Shown: piece after piece, positions 15,381-25,563 of the stretch
How positions within the stretch are numbered: the first letter of the stretch is position 1
Layout of the letters: each line of letters begins with the position of its first letter
NCBI RefSeq assembly: GCF_963667775.1
Contig: NZ_OY764015.1
Location: 1,381,168-1,445,167, forward strand
Direction of reading: 5' to 3'
Source of the DNA: an uncultured Trichococcus sp.
Lineage (GTDB): Bacteria > Bacillota > Bacilli > Lactobacillales > Aerococcaceae
Length of the DNA stretch: 64,000 nt
The notes under the pieces: generated by a model
What the model was told of the DNA's origin: nothing
The model's input: the letters and a program-made list of their open reading frames with translations, nothing else
Database searches by the model: none
Translations under genes and position numbers: made by a program

Positions 15381-15755
15381 GGAACGGGTTCGTTCAGCCC
15401 TGAGTAAGGAAACACTGTGACCTAATCGGTCAAGTGTATCATGCCTCTAAGCGATTGAAATCGCAAGAGTCATGACAATTTAGGAAATCTGGCCTCGCAA
15501 CGTTCCCTACGGTCACCTTGTACTGGGAGTCTAAGGAATGAATCCCTAAGACTCCCATGCAAATGAGCATCGCAGAGCGCAATTGCTGAGAGACTTTCTG
15601 GTTTAGAGGAATCAACGTGACCGTACCGGTCAGTTGTATCATGTTTCTAAGCCATCAAAGATGGCAAGAACCATGACAAGTCGAACAGTATGTCTTGTCT
15701 CGCAGAGACAAGAGGTTCCTTATTCTTTTTTCCGAAGGGCTAACCCGTGAAGCTA
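15381..15755 (+). ncRNA. Putative structured RNA, long form
   Basis: The region is closed by a long-range helix: ACGGGTT (15384-15390) and AGCCCT (15396-15401) pair with AGGGCT (15736-15741) and AACCCGT (15742-15748). Inside are two homologous arms exactly 200 bp apart (15417-15478 and 15617-15679), each with a GACC-N5-GGTC hairpin and a long hairpin with an AA/A internal loop. The arms differ by three compensatory base-pair changes. A further hairpin TGGGAGTC/GACTCCCA lies at 15524-15557. Core blocks recur in a shorter copy at 26290-26465. A strong terminator follows at 15782. Strand is inferred from that terminator. I cannot assign an RNA family. Confidence 0.65.
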
Positions 15756-15781
15756 GCCATCAATTTAAACAGAGCAATACG

Positions 15782-15819
15782 GACGCGCCCAGTAATCGGA
15801 CTGGTGCGCGTCTTTTTTT
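15782..15819 (+). terminator. Strong intrinsic terminator after the long structured RNA
   Basis: GACGCGCCCAGT pairs with ACTGGtGCGCGTC (one bulge), loop AATCGG, then seven Ts. It ends the azoR/structured-RNA transcript ahead of zinT. Confidence 0.88.
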
Positions 15820-15881
15820 GCGTTTTGCGCCTTCTCAATCGCAATCCTGACTTTAGATTAGCAAAATCATTTCATTAATTA

Positions 15882-15911
15882 TTGACAGTCTCCTGACAAC
15901 TATGCAATAAT
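15882..15911 (+). promoter_or_regulatory. zinT promoter
   Basis: A perfect TTGACA (15882-15887), an 18-bp spacer and AATAAT (15906-15911) preceded by TG-N (extended -10). Confidence 0.7.
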
Positions 15912-15915
15912 ACAA

Positions 15916-15932
15916 AACGTAATCATTTCGTT
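15916..15932 (+). promoter_or_regulatory. Predicted Zur operator at zinT
   Basis: CGTAATCATTTCG matches the Gram-positive Zur-box core CGTAATNATTACG with one mismatch. It starts 4 bp after the -10, covering the transcription start, as expected for repression when zinc is plentiful. Confidence 0.65.
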
Positions 15933-15963
15933 TTACAAATAATTTATTTTTCAGGAGGATAAA

Positions 15964-16665
15964 ATGAAGAAAAAACATAGAACAATCCGCTGGATGATCG
16001 GCAGCCTGCTCGCATTGAGTTTGGCGGCTTGCCAGCCCGATCCGGAAACCGAGGAGACCACAGAATCCAGTACCACTGCCGCAGAGATCACGATCGAGCC
16101 CGTCAACCTGCAGGACCAAGCGACCATCGATGCCGCCAACGGTATCTTTGAGGACAGCCAAGTTGCCGACCGCCCATTGAGCGATTGGGAAGGCGAATGG
16201 CAATCCGTCTACCCTTACCTGCTTGATGGCACACTCGATAGCGTCTTCACGGATAAAGCGGAAGACACCGGCGAAAAGACCGCCGAAGAATACAAAGAAT
16301 ACTACACCATCGGCTACGAATCGGCCTTTACCGGCCTGACGATCACCGCCGATTCGATCACGTTCTACGAAGGTGATACCGCACGCACCGGAACTTACGC
16401 GTACAGCGGTTACCAGATTTTGACCTACGAATCCGGAAAAAAAGGCGTCCGCTACCTGTTTGAACGGACGGATGATGCCGAAGCTGCACCGAAGTACGTC
16501 CAGTTCAGCGATCACATCATCGAACCGACCGCATCCGCGCACTTCCACATTTATCTGGGAGACGATAGCCACGCAGCGCTTTTGGAGGAGATGGACAACT
16601 GGCCGACTTTCTACCCGGCCGGGATGGATGGGGACGAAATCGTCGAGGAGATGTTGCACCACTGA
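15964..16665 (+). CDS. zinT: ZinT/YodA-domain zinc-binding lipoprotein
   Basis: 233-residue secreted lipoprotein. The signal peptide ends in the lipobox LAAC (Cys23), followed by a Glu/Thr-rich linker and a ZinT domain from about residue 50: FEDSQVADRPLSDWEGEW, YKEYYTIGYESAFTGL and the C-terminal HFHIYLGDDSHAALLEEM, whose His residues bind zinc, with a terminal LHH. ZinT proteins capture extracellular zinc and pass it to ABC importers. Many Gram-positive ZinT domains are fused to AdcA; here it is free-standing. CAGGAGGA precedes the start. The Zur-like box upstream supports zinc-dependent control. Confidence 0.93.
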   Translation: MKKKHRTIRWMIGSLLALSLAACQPDPETEETTESSTTAAEITIEPVNLQDQATIDAANGIFEDSQVADRPLSDWEGEWQSVYPYLLDGTLDSVFTDKAEDTGEKTAEEYKEYYTIGYESAFTGLTITADSITFYEGDTARTGTYAYSGYQILTYESGKKGVRYLFERTDDAEAAPKYVQFSDHIIEPTASAHFHIYLGDDSHAALLEEMDNWPTFYPAGMDGDEIVEEMLHH

Positions 16666-16732
16666 ACGGATAGTCGTTCTGCACCGAGAGCTGACTGCCG
16701 ACAAGATCACGGACAAGAGATTGATTGCGAAG

Positions 16733-17070
16733 CTCTCGACTATTTTGTTACCGGAAACCTCTCAACACACGACAGTTCGCTCTTCTGTCGGGCTTCAGAC
16801 CAGGACGGTATCCGATTTACCCGAGAGTTAACCAGGCTGTCGACTGTTCGGTTACCGGAAACCTCTCAACACACGACAGTTCGTCCTTTTGTCGGGCATC
16901 AGACCAGGACGGTATCCGATTTACCCGAGAGTTAACCAGTCTCTCGACTGTTTTGTTACCGGAAACCTCTCAACACACGACAGTTCGCTCTTCTGTCGGG
17001 CATCAGACCAGGACGGTATCGCCTTTACCCGAGAGCACGCCAGGCTGTCGACTGATCAGGTAACGATTTC
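16733..17070. repeat. 104-bp tandem repeat, three full copies plus a partial
   Basis: Units begin at 16733, 16837 and 16941, with a truncated fourth at 17045: an exact 104-bp period. Each runs from CTCTCGACT or CTGTCGACT through GTTACCGGAAACCTCTCAAC, a CGACAG...CTGTCG hairpin, and GACCAGGACGGTATC to TTTACCCGAGAG. 104 is not a multiple of three, so ORFs across it are not conserved in frame and the DNA is probably non-coding. A related single copy is at 44290-44392. Confidence 0.85.
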
Positions 17071-17128
17071 TTCGTTTCCCTCCAATCAGCGGCCCCTTAC
17101 CGGAGCTGGCGCTCTGTCACAAAAATAT

Positions 17129-17172
17129 GCAAAAAAACTCCGGCAAGCGCCCGCCTACCGGAGTTTTTTTGC
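17129..17172. terminator. Bidirectional terminator after the GW glucosaminidase
   Basis: ACTCCGG pairs with CCGGAGT across a 14-nt loop, with seven As before and seven Ts after. It lies just downstream of the minus-strand stop at 17182. Confidence 0.8.
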
Positions 17173-17181
17173 ATTACAGGA

Positions 17182-20067
17182 TCAGAAACACCGCTTGTCG
17201 ACCCAGCCTAAAGTTTTCCCGTTCAGCATCACTAGCGCGTAATGGCCGTCCGCCGATTCCTGGATGACCTGAACAGTGATATTCAAGTAGGAACTGGTCA
17301 GGCCGAGCATCGTGAATCCCGATGTACCCCATGGTAAACTATCGATCGAATAGCCGACCGAGCCGATCGTGGCGGCGTAATTCACCGCTTTCGTATTCAA
17401 AACCGCCAACGCGCGGTAATCGACCCAGCCTAAGTTCTGGCCATCCAACTGGATCAACTTGTAATTCCCATCAATGGATTCCGCAACAACCTTCACGAGG
17501 CTGCCCAAATAATTGTTCGTGCTATTTAGATACTGGTATCCGGCAGTACCCCAAGGCAAACTGTCGATCGAATAGTTCTGGCCGGAAACGCCGGCATAAT
17601 AGGAAACCTGGCGCGCATTGCTGAAAGCCCGTTTGTCGATCCAGCCGACCCGTTGGCCGTCGATGGCGATTTCTGCGTAGGCACCGTTCGTGCTTTCCCG
17701 CAGCACAGTGGCTAATTTCCCGAAATAAGCCGCTGCATCGGCAATCTTGGTATAACCCGGCTCACCCCACGGCAAGCTATCGATTGAATAAATCCCGTTC
17801 ATGATCGGGAGATTATAATTGACGGCAACAGTCGAAAAGTTCTGCAGGCCCCTGCTGTCGATCCATCCCAATGGCTTTCCGTCAAGCGAAATGTACGCGT
17901 AGGCCCCATTCGACGTTTTGCGCGTCACCACGACTTCTTTCCCGTAATAATTCGCGGATGAATCCAGGTACACGTATCCCGCTTCGCCCCAAGGTTGGCT
18001 GTCGATCGAATAATTCGTGCCGGAAACGATAGCCGTATAATGAGCAGCCGTTGCATCGAAACTCTCGAAGGCGCGGTAATCGACCCACCCCAGCGGCAAA
18101 CCATTGTAAGCCAAACATAGATAGACGCCGTCCGCAGATTTGCCGATCACAGTGACGTTTTTGCCGACATAAGAGCTGCTCCAGTCAAGCGTCCGGTAGC
18201 CGGCACTCCCCCATGGCAGACTGTCGATCGAGTAGCTCCCCTTGCGGATGACCGCGTTGTAGCTCGGAAATGCCGCGTTAAAGGTCCGCTTATCGACCCA
18301 GCCCAATTTGATTCCGTCTACCGAAATTTCGGCATAGATTCCGTTGGCCGTTTCCCGGATGACCGTCGCCATTTTCCCATAGTACGCCGCCGTATCGCCG
18401 ACATGAACAAAGCCCGGCTCGCCCCACGGCAAGGAATCGATCGAGTACCCGCTGTTCATGATCGGCAACGTATAACTTGCCGGAACGGTGGATAAGGTCT
18501 TCAGCGCATCCCTATCGATCCAGCCGACTTCCTTCCCGGCGTAGGAAATAAGCGCGTACTGTCCGTCAAGCGTCTGCTTCGTGACCGTGACTTCCTTGCC
18601 GTAATAGTTGGAACAAGGCTCCAAATATTTATAGCCGATCGTACCCCAAGGCAGGCTGTCGATCGAAAAATTGGTGCTCGATACGATTGCGTTGAAATTT
18701 ACGGCCACTGTCTTCGGTCCATCGAATTTGGTCAGATCGTAGGCGCTGATGATGGCGTTCAGCTTGGTATAATAGGACGAATCCGTCGCATAACGACCCG
18801 TCAAATACAGCGTGGCATCCTGATAACTGGTCGTATTTTCCTTCCAGGTGCCTTTGTAGTAGTTCGGATCCCAACTGACGCCGTTGCGCAGTTTTTCCGC
18901 ATAATCGATCATTGATTCGTAATAGGAAGGGTACAATCTGAAAAAGGCATCGATCCAGATGATCGACCCGTCGCTTTCTTCCTCCCATGTGCGCATCACA
19001 ATCGAATTGCCGGCGTATGAACCTTTGATTCCGAAGAGATTGTTGCCGACGGTGCTGAGCTTGCTGGTACCATAAGCGGTCTCCAGCGAAGCTTGGGCGA
19101 CCATGACCGAAGCGTAGAGATTGTAGTCGTTGCCGATTTCGGTGGCGTACTGCCCGAGATAGTTCACGAATTCCGCTGTTGTGGCGAATGTCCGCGTTTC
19201 CTCGTCGATCTCGGCATAGGCATTCGTACCGTTGACGCTCAGCAGCTGGCCGATGTTGATGAGTGTACTCGTCAAACGGTTCCACCGCATCAGACTGGTT
19301 ACGTCTGTGTTGTAGTGCGTGGCTATTTTTTGCAGCGTGTCACCGGACTGGACATAATAATACCAAGTCCCTTTCGCTTCCTCCACGACCGGAGCGGTTG
19401 AAGCGACAGTTGTTTCAATCAGCAGAGGCGCCTGAACCGTTTCCTCGTTTTGTTCGGTATCCGTGTATTCCGGATTGCTCTCTTCAGTCTGTTCGGTATT
19501 ACTATCATCATTTGTCACTTCCGGCTGCGTCTCCTGCCCAGCCGATGAAGACGGTTCGGTTGGGATTGTTTGCTGGTCTTCTGCCTCTTCACCAGGCACC
19601 ACTTCTGTAACTTCAGCCACAGGCACCAACCACTCTGTTTGCGCCAACAAAAAAGTTTGGGTAGCATCCTTATAGACTTTCACCTGCAAAGTAGCGGTGC
19701 CATCCGGAAGCGCCCCCAAAGGAACAGCAAAACATCCGACTTCATCGGCGGTCTGCTCGCCGACTTTGCTCTCTTCTGCACAAACAACTACGTACGCGTT
19801 CGGTTGCGTCATGCCGGTCAGTTGATCCGCACCGTAACCGCCAGCATCCAGAATGGTTTCGACAGGCATCGGCATTGCAGCTTCTGTTTCTTCTTCCGTT
19901 GATGATTCTGTTGCTTGCATCGGATCTGTTGATTCGATCGGCGCCGATTCCCCAACGGTGCCATCCCCTTCTTCGGCAAAAGCAACCTTGTTGCCGACAA
20001 GCAAGCTTGCGGCAATGCTTGATAAAGCGATATAAGTTCGTAGGTATTTTTTGTGACCAATCTTCAT
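17182..20067 (-). CDS. Secreted GW-module N-acetylglucosaminidase (autolysin, GH73)
   Basis: 961 residues, extracellular. Order: signal peptide (cleavage near AFA, residue ~31); acidic Ser/Thr/Glu linker with a beta-sandwich-like stretch (~68-150); one LysM (~236-279, YYVQSGDTLQKIATHYNT); a GH73 glucosaminidase domain (~295-450) with catalytic Glu in ASLETAYG and NNLFGIKGSY; and seven GW modules (~455-961), each marked by YSIDSLPWG and GW[IV]D. GH73 cuts the GlcNAc-MurNAc glycan bond; GW modules bind lipoteichoic acid and hold the enzyme on the cell surface. GGAGG precedes ATG 20067. It probably acts in daughter-cell separation. Confidence 0.93.
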   Translation of the reverse strand: MKIGHKKYLRTYIALSSIAASLLVGNKVAFAEEGDGTVGESAPIESTDPMQATESSTEEETEAAMPMPVETILDAGGYGADQLTGMTQPNAYVVVCAEESKVGEQTADEVGCFAVPLGALPDGTATLQVKVYKDATQTFLLAQTEWLVPVAEVTEVVPGEEAEDQQTIPTEPSSSAGQETQPEVTNDDSNTEQTEESNPEYTDTEQNEETVQAPLLIETTVASTAPVVEEAKGTWYYYVQSGDTLQKIATHYNTDVTSLMRWNRLTSTLINIGQLLSVNGTNAYAEIDEETRTFATTAEFVNYLGQYATEIGNDYNLYASVMVAQASLETAYGTSKLSTVGNNLFGIKGSYAGNSIVMRTWEEESDGSIIWIDAFFRLYPSYYESMIDYAEKLRNGVSWDPNYYKGTWKENTTSYQDATLYLTGRYATDSSYYTKLNAIISAYDLTKFDGPKTVAVNFNAIVSSTNFSIDSLPWGTIGYKYLEPCSNYYGKEVTVTKQTLDGQYALISYAGKEVGWIDRDALKTLSTVPASYTLPIMNSGYSIDSLPWGEPGFVHVGDTAAYYGKMATVIRETANGIYAEISVDGIKLGWVDKRTFNAAFPSYNAVIRKGSYSIDSLPWGSAGYRTLDWSSSYVGKNVTVIGKSADGVYLCLAYNGLPLGWVDYRAFESFDATAAHYTAIVSGTNYSIDSQPWGEAGYVYLDSSANYYGKEVVVTRKTSNGAYAYISLDGKPLGWIDSRGLQNFSTVAVNYNLPIMNGIYSIDSLPWGEPGYTKIADAAAYFGKLATVLRESTNGAYAEIAIDGQRVGWIDKRAFSNARQVSYYAGVSGQNYSIDSLPWGTAGYQYLNSTNNYLGSLVKVVAESIDGNYKLIQLDGQNLGWVDYRALAVLNTKAVNYAATIGSVGYSIDSLPWGTSGFTMLGLTSSYLNITVQVIQESADGHYALVMLNGKTLGWVDKRCF

Positions 20068-20128
20068 AGTATCCCTCCTCCATATCTGTCGACGGATTTC
20101 TTAAAATGTATTTAAATTAGATAGTTTC

Positions 20129-20137
20129 ATTATATCA
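20129..20137 (-). promoter_or_regulatory. Extended -10 promoter of the GW glucosaminidase
   Basis: The minus strand reads TGATATAAT about 60 bp upstream of the start. Immediately upstream is an inverted repeat TGCGT-N5-ACGCA (20141-20155), a possible regulator site. Confidence 0.45.
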
Positions 20138-20247
20138 CTCTGCGTCATTAACGCATCATTACTTTTCCGTTACAAGCGTTTTCACAATTAAGGCGCTGCC
20201 GCCTCACTGATCCGTGGTTTCGCCTGAGCTGACTGATTATACGAACG

Positions 20248-20382
20248 TTTACCTCCGGCGAGCAATCCTCGGCCGGAGGTAAACGCTGTTTTTAGTTGTC
20301 TCCTCCGGTGGGCTTCCGCTCGCCGGAGGAGGGATCGAATTTCGAGGCTTTCCTCCGGCGAGTCGCGGCTTCGCCGGAACTG
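20248..20382. repeat. Three-hairpin intergenic element, copy D
   Basis: Dyads begin at 20253, 20303 and 20353, exactly 50 bp apart, each of the form CTCCGGYGAG...CGCCGGAG. It lies between divergent genes, about 180 bp upstream of the glucosaminidase start and 200 bp from the lacR-like promoter. Confidence 0.82.
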
Positions 20383-20510
20383 GACCATCTTCACCAAATC
20401 CCCCACCCATGTTCATTAATGATTGTTTGTGTTTCTTTCATCCTCTATGGAAAACGTATCCAAACGATTAATAAGCAATTGATTTCACCGCCACGGCATT
20501 AAAAAACACA

Positions 20511-20566
20511 TTTTTGTTCGAAAACCCATCAAATCGTTGCGTTTTTGTTTATTTTTGTTCGTTTTA
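20511..20566 (+). promoter_or_regulatory. Putative DeoR/LacR operator repeats
   Basis: Repeated TTTTTGTTCG (20511-20520) and TTTTTGTTTA-TTTTTGTTCG (20542-20561) lie directly upstream of the lacR-like -35 box. The same TTTTTGTTCG motif occurs upstream of lacFEG at 26208-26262, which suggests autoregulation and control of the lac operon by the same protein. Confidence 0.5.
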
Positions 20567-20568
20567 TG

Positions 20569-20597
20569 TTGACCAGACCGTGAAATTGTGCTAAATT
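20569..20597 (+). promoter_or_regulatory. Promoter of the lacR-like operon
   Basis: TTGACC (20569-20574), 17-bp spacer, TAAATT (20592-20597), 28 bp before ATG 20625. Confidence 0.65.
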
Positions 20598-20624
20598 ATG
20601 GTTAATATAAAGAGGTGAATGAAA

Positions 20625-21404
20625 ATGTTAAAAAAAGAACGCCTGCTGATACTCACTGAAATCGTCAACCAGGAAGGCATCATCACCGTAGCCGACATCG
20701 TCAAGCAATTGAATGTTTCCGACATGACCGTGCGCAGGGATCTGGACGAACTCGATAAGGCCGGAAAAATCCTGCGCATCCACGGCGGAGCACAAAGCAT
20801 CAGCTACGCATTGGATCAGGAGCTCTCGCATACGGAAAAACAAGAAGTCCAAAAAGAAGAAAAGAAAGCGATTGCCAAATTGGCGGCAAGCTACGTCGAG
20901 GATGGCGACACCATTTTCCTCGGGCCGGGCACGACGATCGAAATACTGGCGAGCTATCTCGGCGGCAAAAAAATCCGCATCATCACAAACAGCTATCCGG
21001 TTTTCGAAAATCTGCGCCAATACGACACCGCGGATATCATTATGATTGGCGGCGATTACCGGAAAAATACGGGTGCTTTCTTCGGCCCGATCGCGAACGA
21101 CAACCTGAAAAAATTGAAGTTCTCCAAATGCTTCATCAGCGCCAACGGCATCCACAATGAAGCGATCTCTACCTATAGCATGGCGGAAGGCGAAACCCAG
21201 AACATCGCCCTGAACAACTCCCGCACAAAATACTTGCTGGCGGACAACAAGAAATTCAACCGGGACGACTTCTACAATTTCTACAACCTGCACGACATCG
21301 ATCACCTGGTCACCGATGACCATATCAGCGCTGATCTGGTCACGCATTACTCGCAATACGTCACCCTGACCCAAGCCCAAACAGAAGAAGGAGCTAACTT
21401 ATGA
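20625..21404 (+). CDS. lacR: DeoR-family repressor, LacR-like
   Basis: The 259-residue regulator has a DeoR N-terminal winged helix (residues ~1-55: NVSDMTVRRDLDELDKAGKI, then IHGGAQS) and a DeoRC sugar-phosphate sensor domain with FLGPGTTIEILASYL, RIITNSYPVF and a KYLLADNKKF segment, all close to streptococcal/lactococcal LacR. LacR responds to tagatose-6-phosphate in lactococci. GAGGTGA favours ATG 20625 over 20619. It overlaps the HAD gene by 4 bp (ATGA). The lacFEG operon ends 1.1 kb away on the opposite strand and carries matching operator motifs, so that operon is the likely target. Confidence 0.82.
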   Translation: MLKKERLLILTEIVNQEGIITVADIVKQLNVSDMTVRRDLDELDKAGKILRIHGGAQSISYALDQELSHTEKQEVQKEEKKAIAKLAASYVEDGDTIFLGPGTTIEILASYLGGKKIRIITNSYPVFENLRQYDTADIIMIGGDYRKNTGAFFGPIANDNLKKLKFSKCFISANGIHNEAISTYSMAEGETQNIALNNSRTKYLLADNKKFNRDDFYNFYNLHDIDHLVTDDHISADLVTHYSQYVTLTQAQTEEGANL

Positions 21405-22093
21405 AACTGAACGGCATCATTTTTGATTTCAACGGCACAATGTTCCAGGATTCGCATCTGCACGAACAGGCCTGGATCGACATGATCCAAAAGTACAGTC
21501 CAGGCAACGGGCTCACAGAAACAGAGATTCTGACAAACGTACACGGCCGCACGAACGACAAAATCCTGCGTCATTTTGTATCCCCTGACCTGACGGACGA
21601 GGAAGTGCAGAAACTTTCTTTGGAGAAGGAAGAACATTACCGCAGGCTCTGCCTGAACAAACCGGAGCAACTCGTGTTGACGGACGGCTTGATTGAAGTG
21701 CTGGACGATCTGAAGGAACGCAATTTGCCGCTGACGATCGCCACCGCGACCATCAAAGAAAATGTCGACTTCTATTTCGACACCTTCGCGCTTGATCGTT
21801 GGTTCGATCCGGACAAAGTCGTCTTCGATGACGGTTCCTTCCCCGGCAAACCGGAGCCGGACATCTTCCTGCATGCCGCCAGAAAACTCGGGGTCCCCCC
21901 CGAAGAATGTCTGGTCATTGAGGACGCCTACTCCGGGCTCCGCGCGGCCAACAGCGCGAACATCGGTATGATCATCGCAATCGACCCGTTCTTCAAGAAC
22001 CGGGAAACCTTCCAAAAGGAAAACCTCTGCAAGGACGGTGTCATCACGGACTTCCACGGCTTCACCCAGCGCCTTTTCGCAGAGCAAGCATAA
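21401..22093 (+). CDS. HAD-superfamily hydrolase (beta-phosphoglucomutase-like) with DFNGT motif
   Basis: 230 residues, HAD subfamily I with a cap domain. Motif I is IIFDFNGTMFQDS, motif II is TIATAT, and motifs III/IV are GKPEPDIF and CLVIEDAYSGLRAA. The second Asp of the usual DxDGT, which acts as general acid/base in phosphatases and mutases, is Asn here. Such DFNGT proteins form a subgroup in Lactobacillales; activity may be altered. It is cotranscribed with the LacR-like regulator (ATGA overlap), so a sugar-phosphate substrate linked to lactose use is plausible but unproven. Confidence 0.82.
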   Translation: MKLNGIIFDFNGTMFQDSHLHEQAWIDMIQKYSPGNGLTETEILTNVHGRTNDKILRHFVSPDLTDEEVQKLSLEKEEHYRRLCLNKPEQLVLTDGLIEVLDDLKERNLPLTIATATIKENVDFYFDTFALDRWFDPDKVVFDDGSFPGKPEPDIFLHAARKLGVPPEECLVIEDAYSGLRAANSANIGMIIAIDPFFKNRETFQKENLCKDGVITDFHGFTQRLFAEQA

Positions 22094-22098
22094 AAATT

Positions 22099-22142
22099 AA
22101 AGAGAACGCACCATCGGCCGGGCCGATGGTGCGTTCTCTTTG
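22099..22142 (+). terminator. Very strong intrinsic terminator after the HAD gene
   Basis: About 20 bp of perfect stem (AAGAGAACGCACCATCGGCC with its complement) with a short loop. Both flanks carry A or T, so it may work in both directions. Confidence 0.85.
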
Positions 22143-22185
22143 TGTAAAGTACGGTGTTGCCAAAAGTTACCGGATCACCGGGAGC

Positions 22186-22322
22186 TGTGCTCCGGTGAAC
22201 GACGGCTTCGCCGTAGTTGACTGCTGGGTTTCGCTGTCCTGCTCCGGCGAGGGGGGCTTCGCCGGCGTTGCCCCTGTTCGTGGATCGGTTCCACCGGCGA
22301 GCAGTCCCTTCGCCGGAGCTGG
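22186..22322. repeat. Three-hairpin intergenic element, copy E
   Basis: Dyads begin at 22190, 22242 and 22292 (spacing 52 and 50): CTCCGGTGA...TTCGCCGTAG, CTCCGGCGA...TTCGCCGGCG, CACCGGCGA...TTCGCCGGAG. It lies between the convergent HAD gene and lacG. Confidence 0.78.
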
Positions 22323-22336
22323 CTCTCAATTCCCCG

Positions 22337-22370
22337 AAAAAACAGCATCGGGGAAAATTTCCCGATGCTG
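22337..22370 (-). terminator. Terminator of the lacFEG operon
   Basis: CAGCATCGGG/CCCGATGCTG stem followed on the minus strand by TTTTTT, about 55 bp past the lacG stop. Confidence 0.82.
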
Positions 22371-22423
22371 GTTTGTGTAGTTGTATTATTTTTTACTTTC
22401 CTACTCTATAAGAATAAACCGTG

Positions 22424-23842
<1,419 letters not shown>

Positions 23843-25561
23843 CTAGTCTTCGAATTGTTCTTGAACAAATGCAAGAGCTCCTTGGCCATCACGGGTCAAT
23901 TTAATGTATTGACCTCCTTGCGTTTTAGCAAGTTTAACGCCCAATCTATCAGTATCCTGTTTGATATCTTCGTAATTCGAAGCCACTTGAGGTGCCAGGA
24001 TGACTAAATCATAGTCTTTCATGATATCCATGTGCGCCCCATAGCTACCTGCTGCTGCTTTTACAGGAGCCCCATATTCAGCCGCAGCTTTATTTAAAGC
24101 ATTAGCAAGAAGGCCACTTGTTCCACCGCCGGCACAAAGGACAAGAACATTTTTAGCTTCTATTATTTTATTTTCAAAAACTTTCGGATCATTCTCGTTC
24201 GCATCAACACTTGCAAGGACCGCTTTGGCTTTTTTAGTATCAAAGCTGCCTTCAACTTTTTCTTTCAAACTATCCGTAGATGATACTCCAGCTTTTTCTT
24301 CTTCAAGAATTTGTGCATCGTAGACTTTAAAGAATGGGTAGTAAATCACTACGTCCACTACAATCAATGTAAGAGCAAGAACAAGTGACATCAGCCCGAA
24401 TCCTGTTCCGATAACGATCCCTAAAGGACCTGGTGTTGTCCAAGGCAAATTCACGCTAAAGCTGTTCATCCCAAGAACATCAACGAAGAATTTGAAAATC
24501 CAGACGTTGGCAATCGGTGCAAAAATAAAAGGCACAAAAAATACTGGATTTAAAACGATAGGTGCTCCAAATAAGATGGGTTCATTAACCCCAAAGAAAG
24601 TTGGTACAACTGACGCTCTGCCGATCGCCTTATTCCGTTTTGATTTTGATAACCACATGAACATGAATGGAACAACTAAAGTTGCACCTGTACCACCCAT
24701 TGTAACGATAAACATCTGCGTTCCGGATGTCAGAATCTTATCTGCATGCTGTCCAGCCTGTAAAAGTTGGAAATTTGTTTCAATATTCGCATACGTAATC
24801 GCTGCAATAGCAGGTTCAACGATAGATGGCCCATGTATACCAACAAACCAGAACAGTGCATATGCACCAAATATGATTGTAATGCCCAAGTAACCATCAG
24901 CCGCTGTGAACAGTGGCTCGAATAACTTAATAACAGACTCCGCCACATTCGTGCCCATAATGTTCCTAGTCACTATATCCAAACCATAAAGAACGACTAT
25001 CACTAAGGTAAAAGGAATGATATCTTTAAATACTTGTGAAATGTTTGGTGGTACTTCTTCCGGCATCCGGATTGTCACATTATTTTTCACAGTGATGTTA
25101 TAGATATTCACAGTAATGAACGCTGCAAGAAACGCTGTCAATAGTCCTTTTGTCCCTAAGAATCCGTTTGCAAATCCACCGCCCTCAACTGCATCCGCAG
25201 CAAGGAGTAAGAAACCAGATATGGAAGCCAACATAGTAGAAAGAAAGTTAATTTGATTTGTGTTTTCCAGCTTTCTGTTAAAGGAATCTGTTAAAGATTT
25301 TGCGGTTGTGCCAGCAACCAAAACTCCTAAAATCCCCATTGTATATCCGTATGGTTTCATAATCAAAGCTTCAGTCGATGCACTCCATGAAAAACCGAAG
25401 ATATTAGGAACATAGGCAATCAATAAGAAAATACTTGAAAACAGAACAACAGGCATCGCTGAGATAAAGCCATCACGTATTGCGCGTAGATAGATATTAC
25501 GCGATACTTTCTCAAAAAAAGGTTTGGCTTTTTCAATTTGCGCAATCAATGCATTCATCAT
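23843..25561 (-). CDS. lacE: Lactose-specific PTS EIICB component LacE
   Basis: A 572-residue fused EIIC-EIIB permease. The EIIC domain (residues ~1-450) spans the membrane about eight to ten times and has the lactose/cellobiose PTS signatures [19 protein letters not shown] and [16 protein letters not shown] linker leads to an EIIB domain (~470-572) with the phosphorylated Cys in [18 protein letters not shown]. It imports lactose as lactose-6-phosphate using phosphate from LacF. Length and sequence match LacE of staphylococci and lactococci. It sits between lacF (3-bp gap) and lacG. Confidence 0.95.
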   Translation of the reverse strand: MMNALIAQIEKAKPFFEKVSRNIYLRAIRDGFISAMPVVLFSSIFLLIAYVPNIFGFSWSASTEALIMKPYGYTMGILGVLVAGTTAKSLTDSFNRKLENTNQINFLSTMLASISGFLLLAADAVEGGGFANGFLGTKGLLTAFLAAFITVNIYNITVKNNVTIRMPEEVPPNISQVFKDIIPFTLVIVVLYGLDIVTRNIMGTNVAESVIKLFEPLFTAADGYLGITIIFGAYALFWFVGIHGPSIVEPAIAAITYANIETNFQLLQAGQHADKILTSGTQMFIVTMGGTGATLVVPFMFMWLSKSKRNKAIGRASVVPTFFGVNEPILFGAPIVLNPVFFVPFIFAPIANVWIFKFFVDVLGMNSFSVNLPWTTPGPLGIVIGTGFGLMSLVLALTLIVVDVVIYYPFFKVYDAQILEEEKAGVSSTDSLKEKVEGSFDTKKAKAVLASVDANENDPKVFENKIIEAKNVLVLCAGGGTSGLLANALNKAAAEYGAPVKAAAGSYGAHMDIMKDYDLVILAPQVASNYEDIKQDTDRLGVKLAKTQGGQYIKLTRDGQGALAFVQEQFED

Positions 25562-25563
25562 AA

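Noticed and set aside
15381-15755. Group I/II intron, tmRNA, RNase P or SRP RNA identity for the structured RNA
   Set aside because: None of the characteristic ends or core motifs of these RNAs was seen, and no intron-type splice context or ORF is present.
16725-17063. Open reading frames across the 104-bp tandem repeat
   Set aside because: The period is not a multiple of three, frames shift between units, there is no ribosome site and no protein family is recognised.
20253-20382. CRISPR-like look of the three-hairpin arrays (28-bp palindromic repeat, ~22-bp unique interval)
   Set aside because: Repeats are degenerate, always only three, and present at six dispersed sites without leader or cas genes, so they are not CRISPR arrays.
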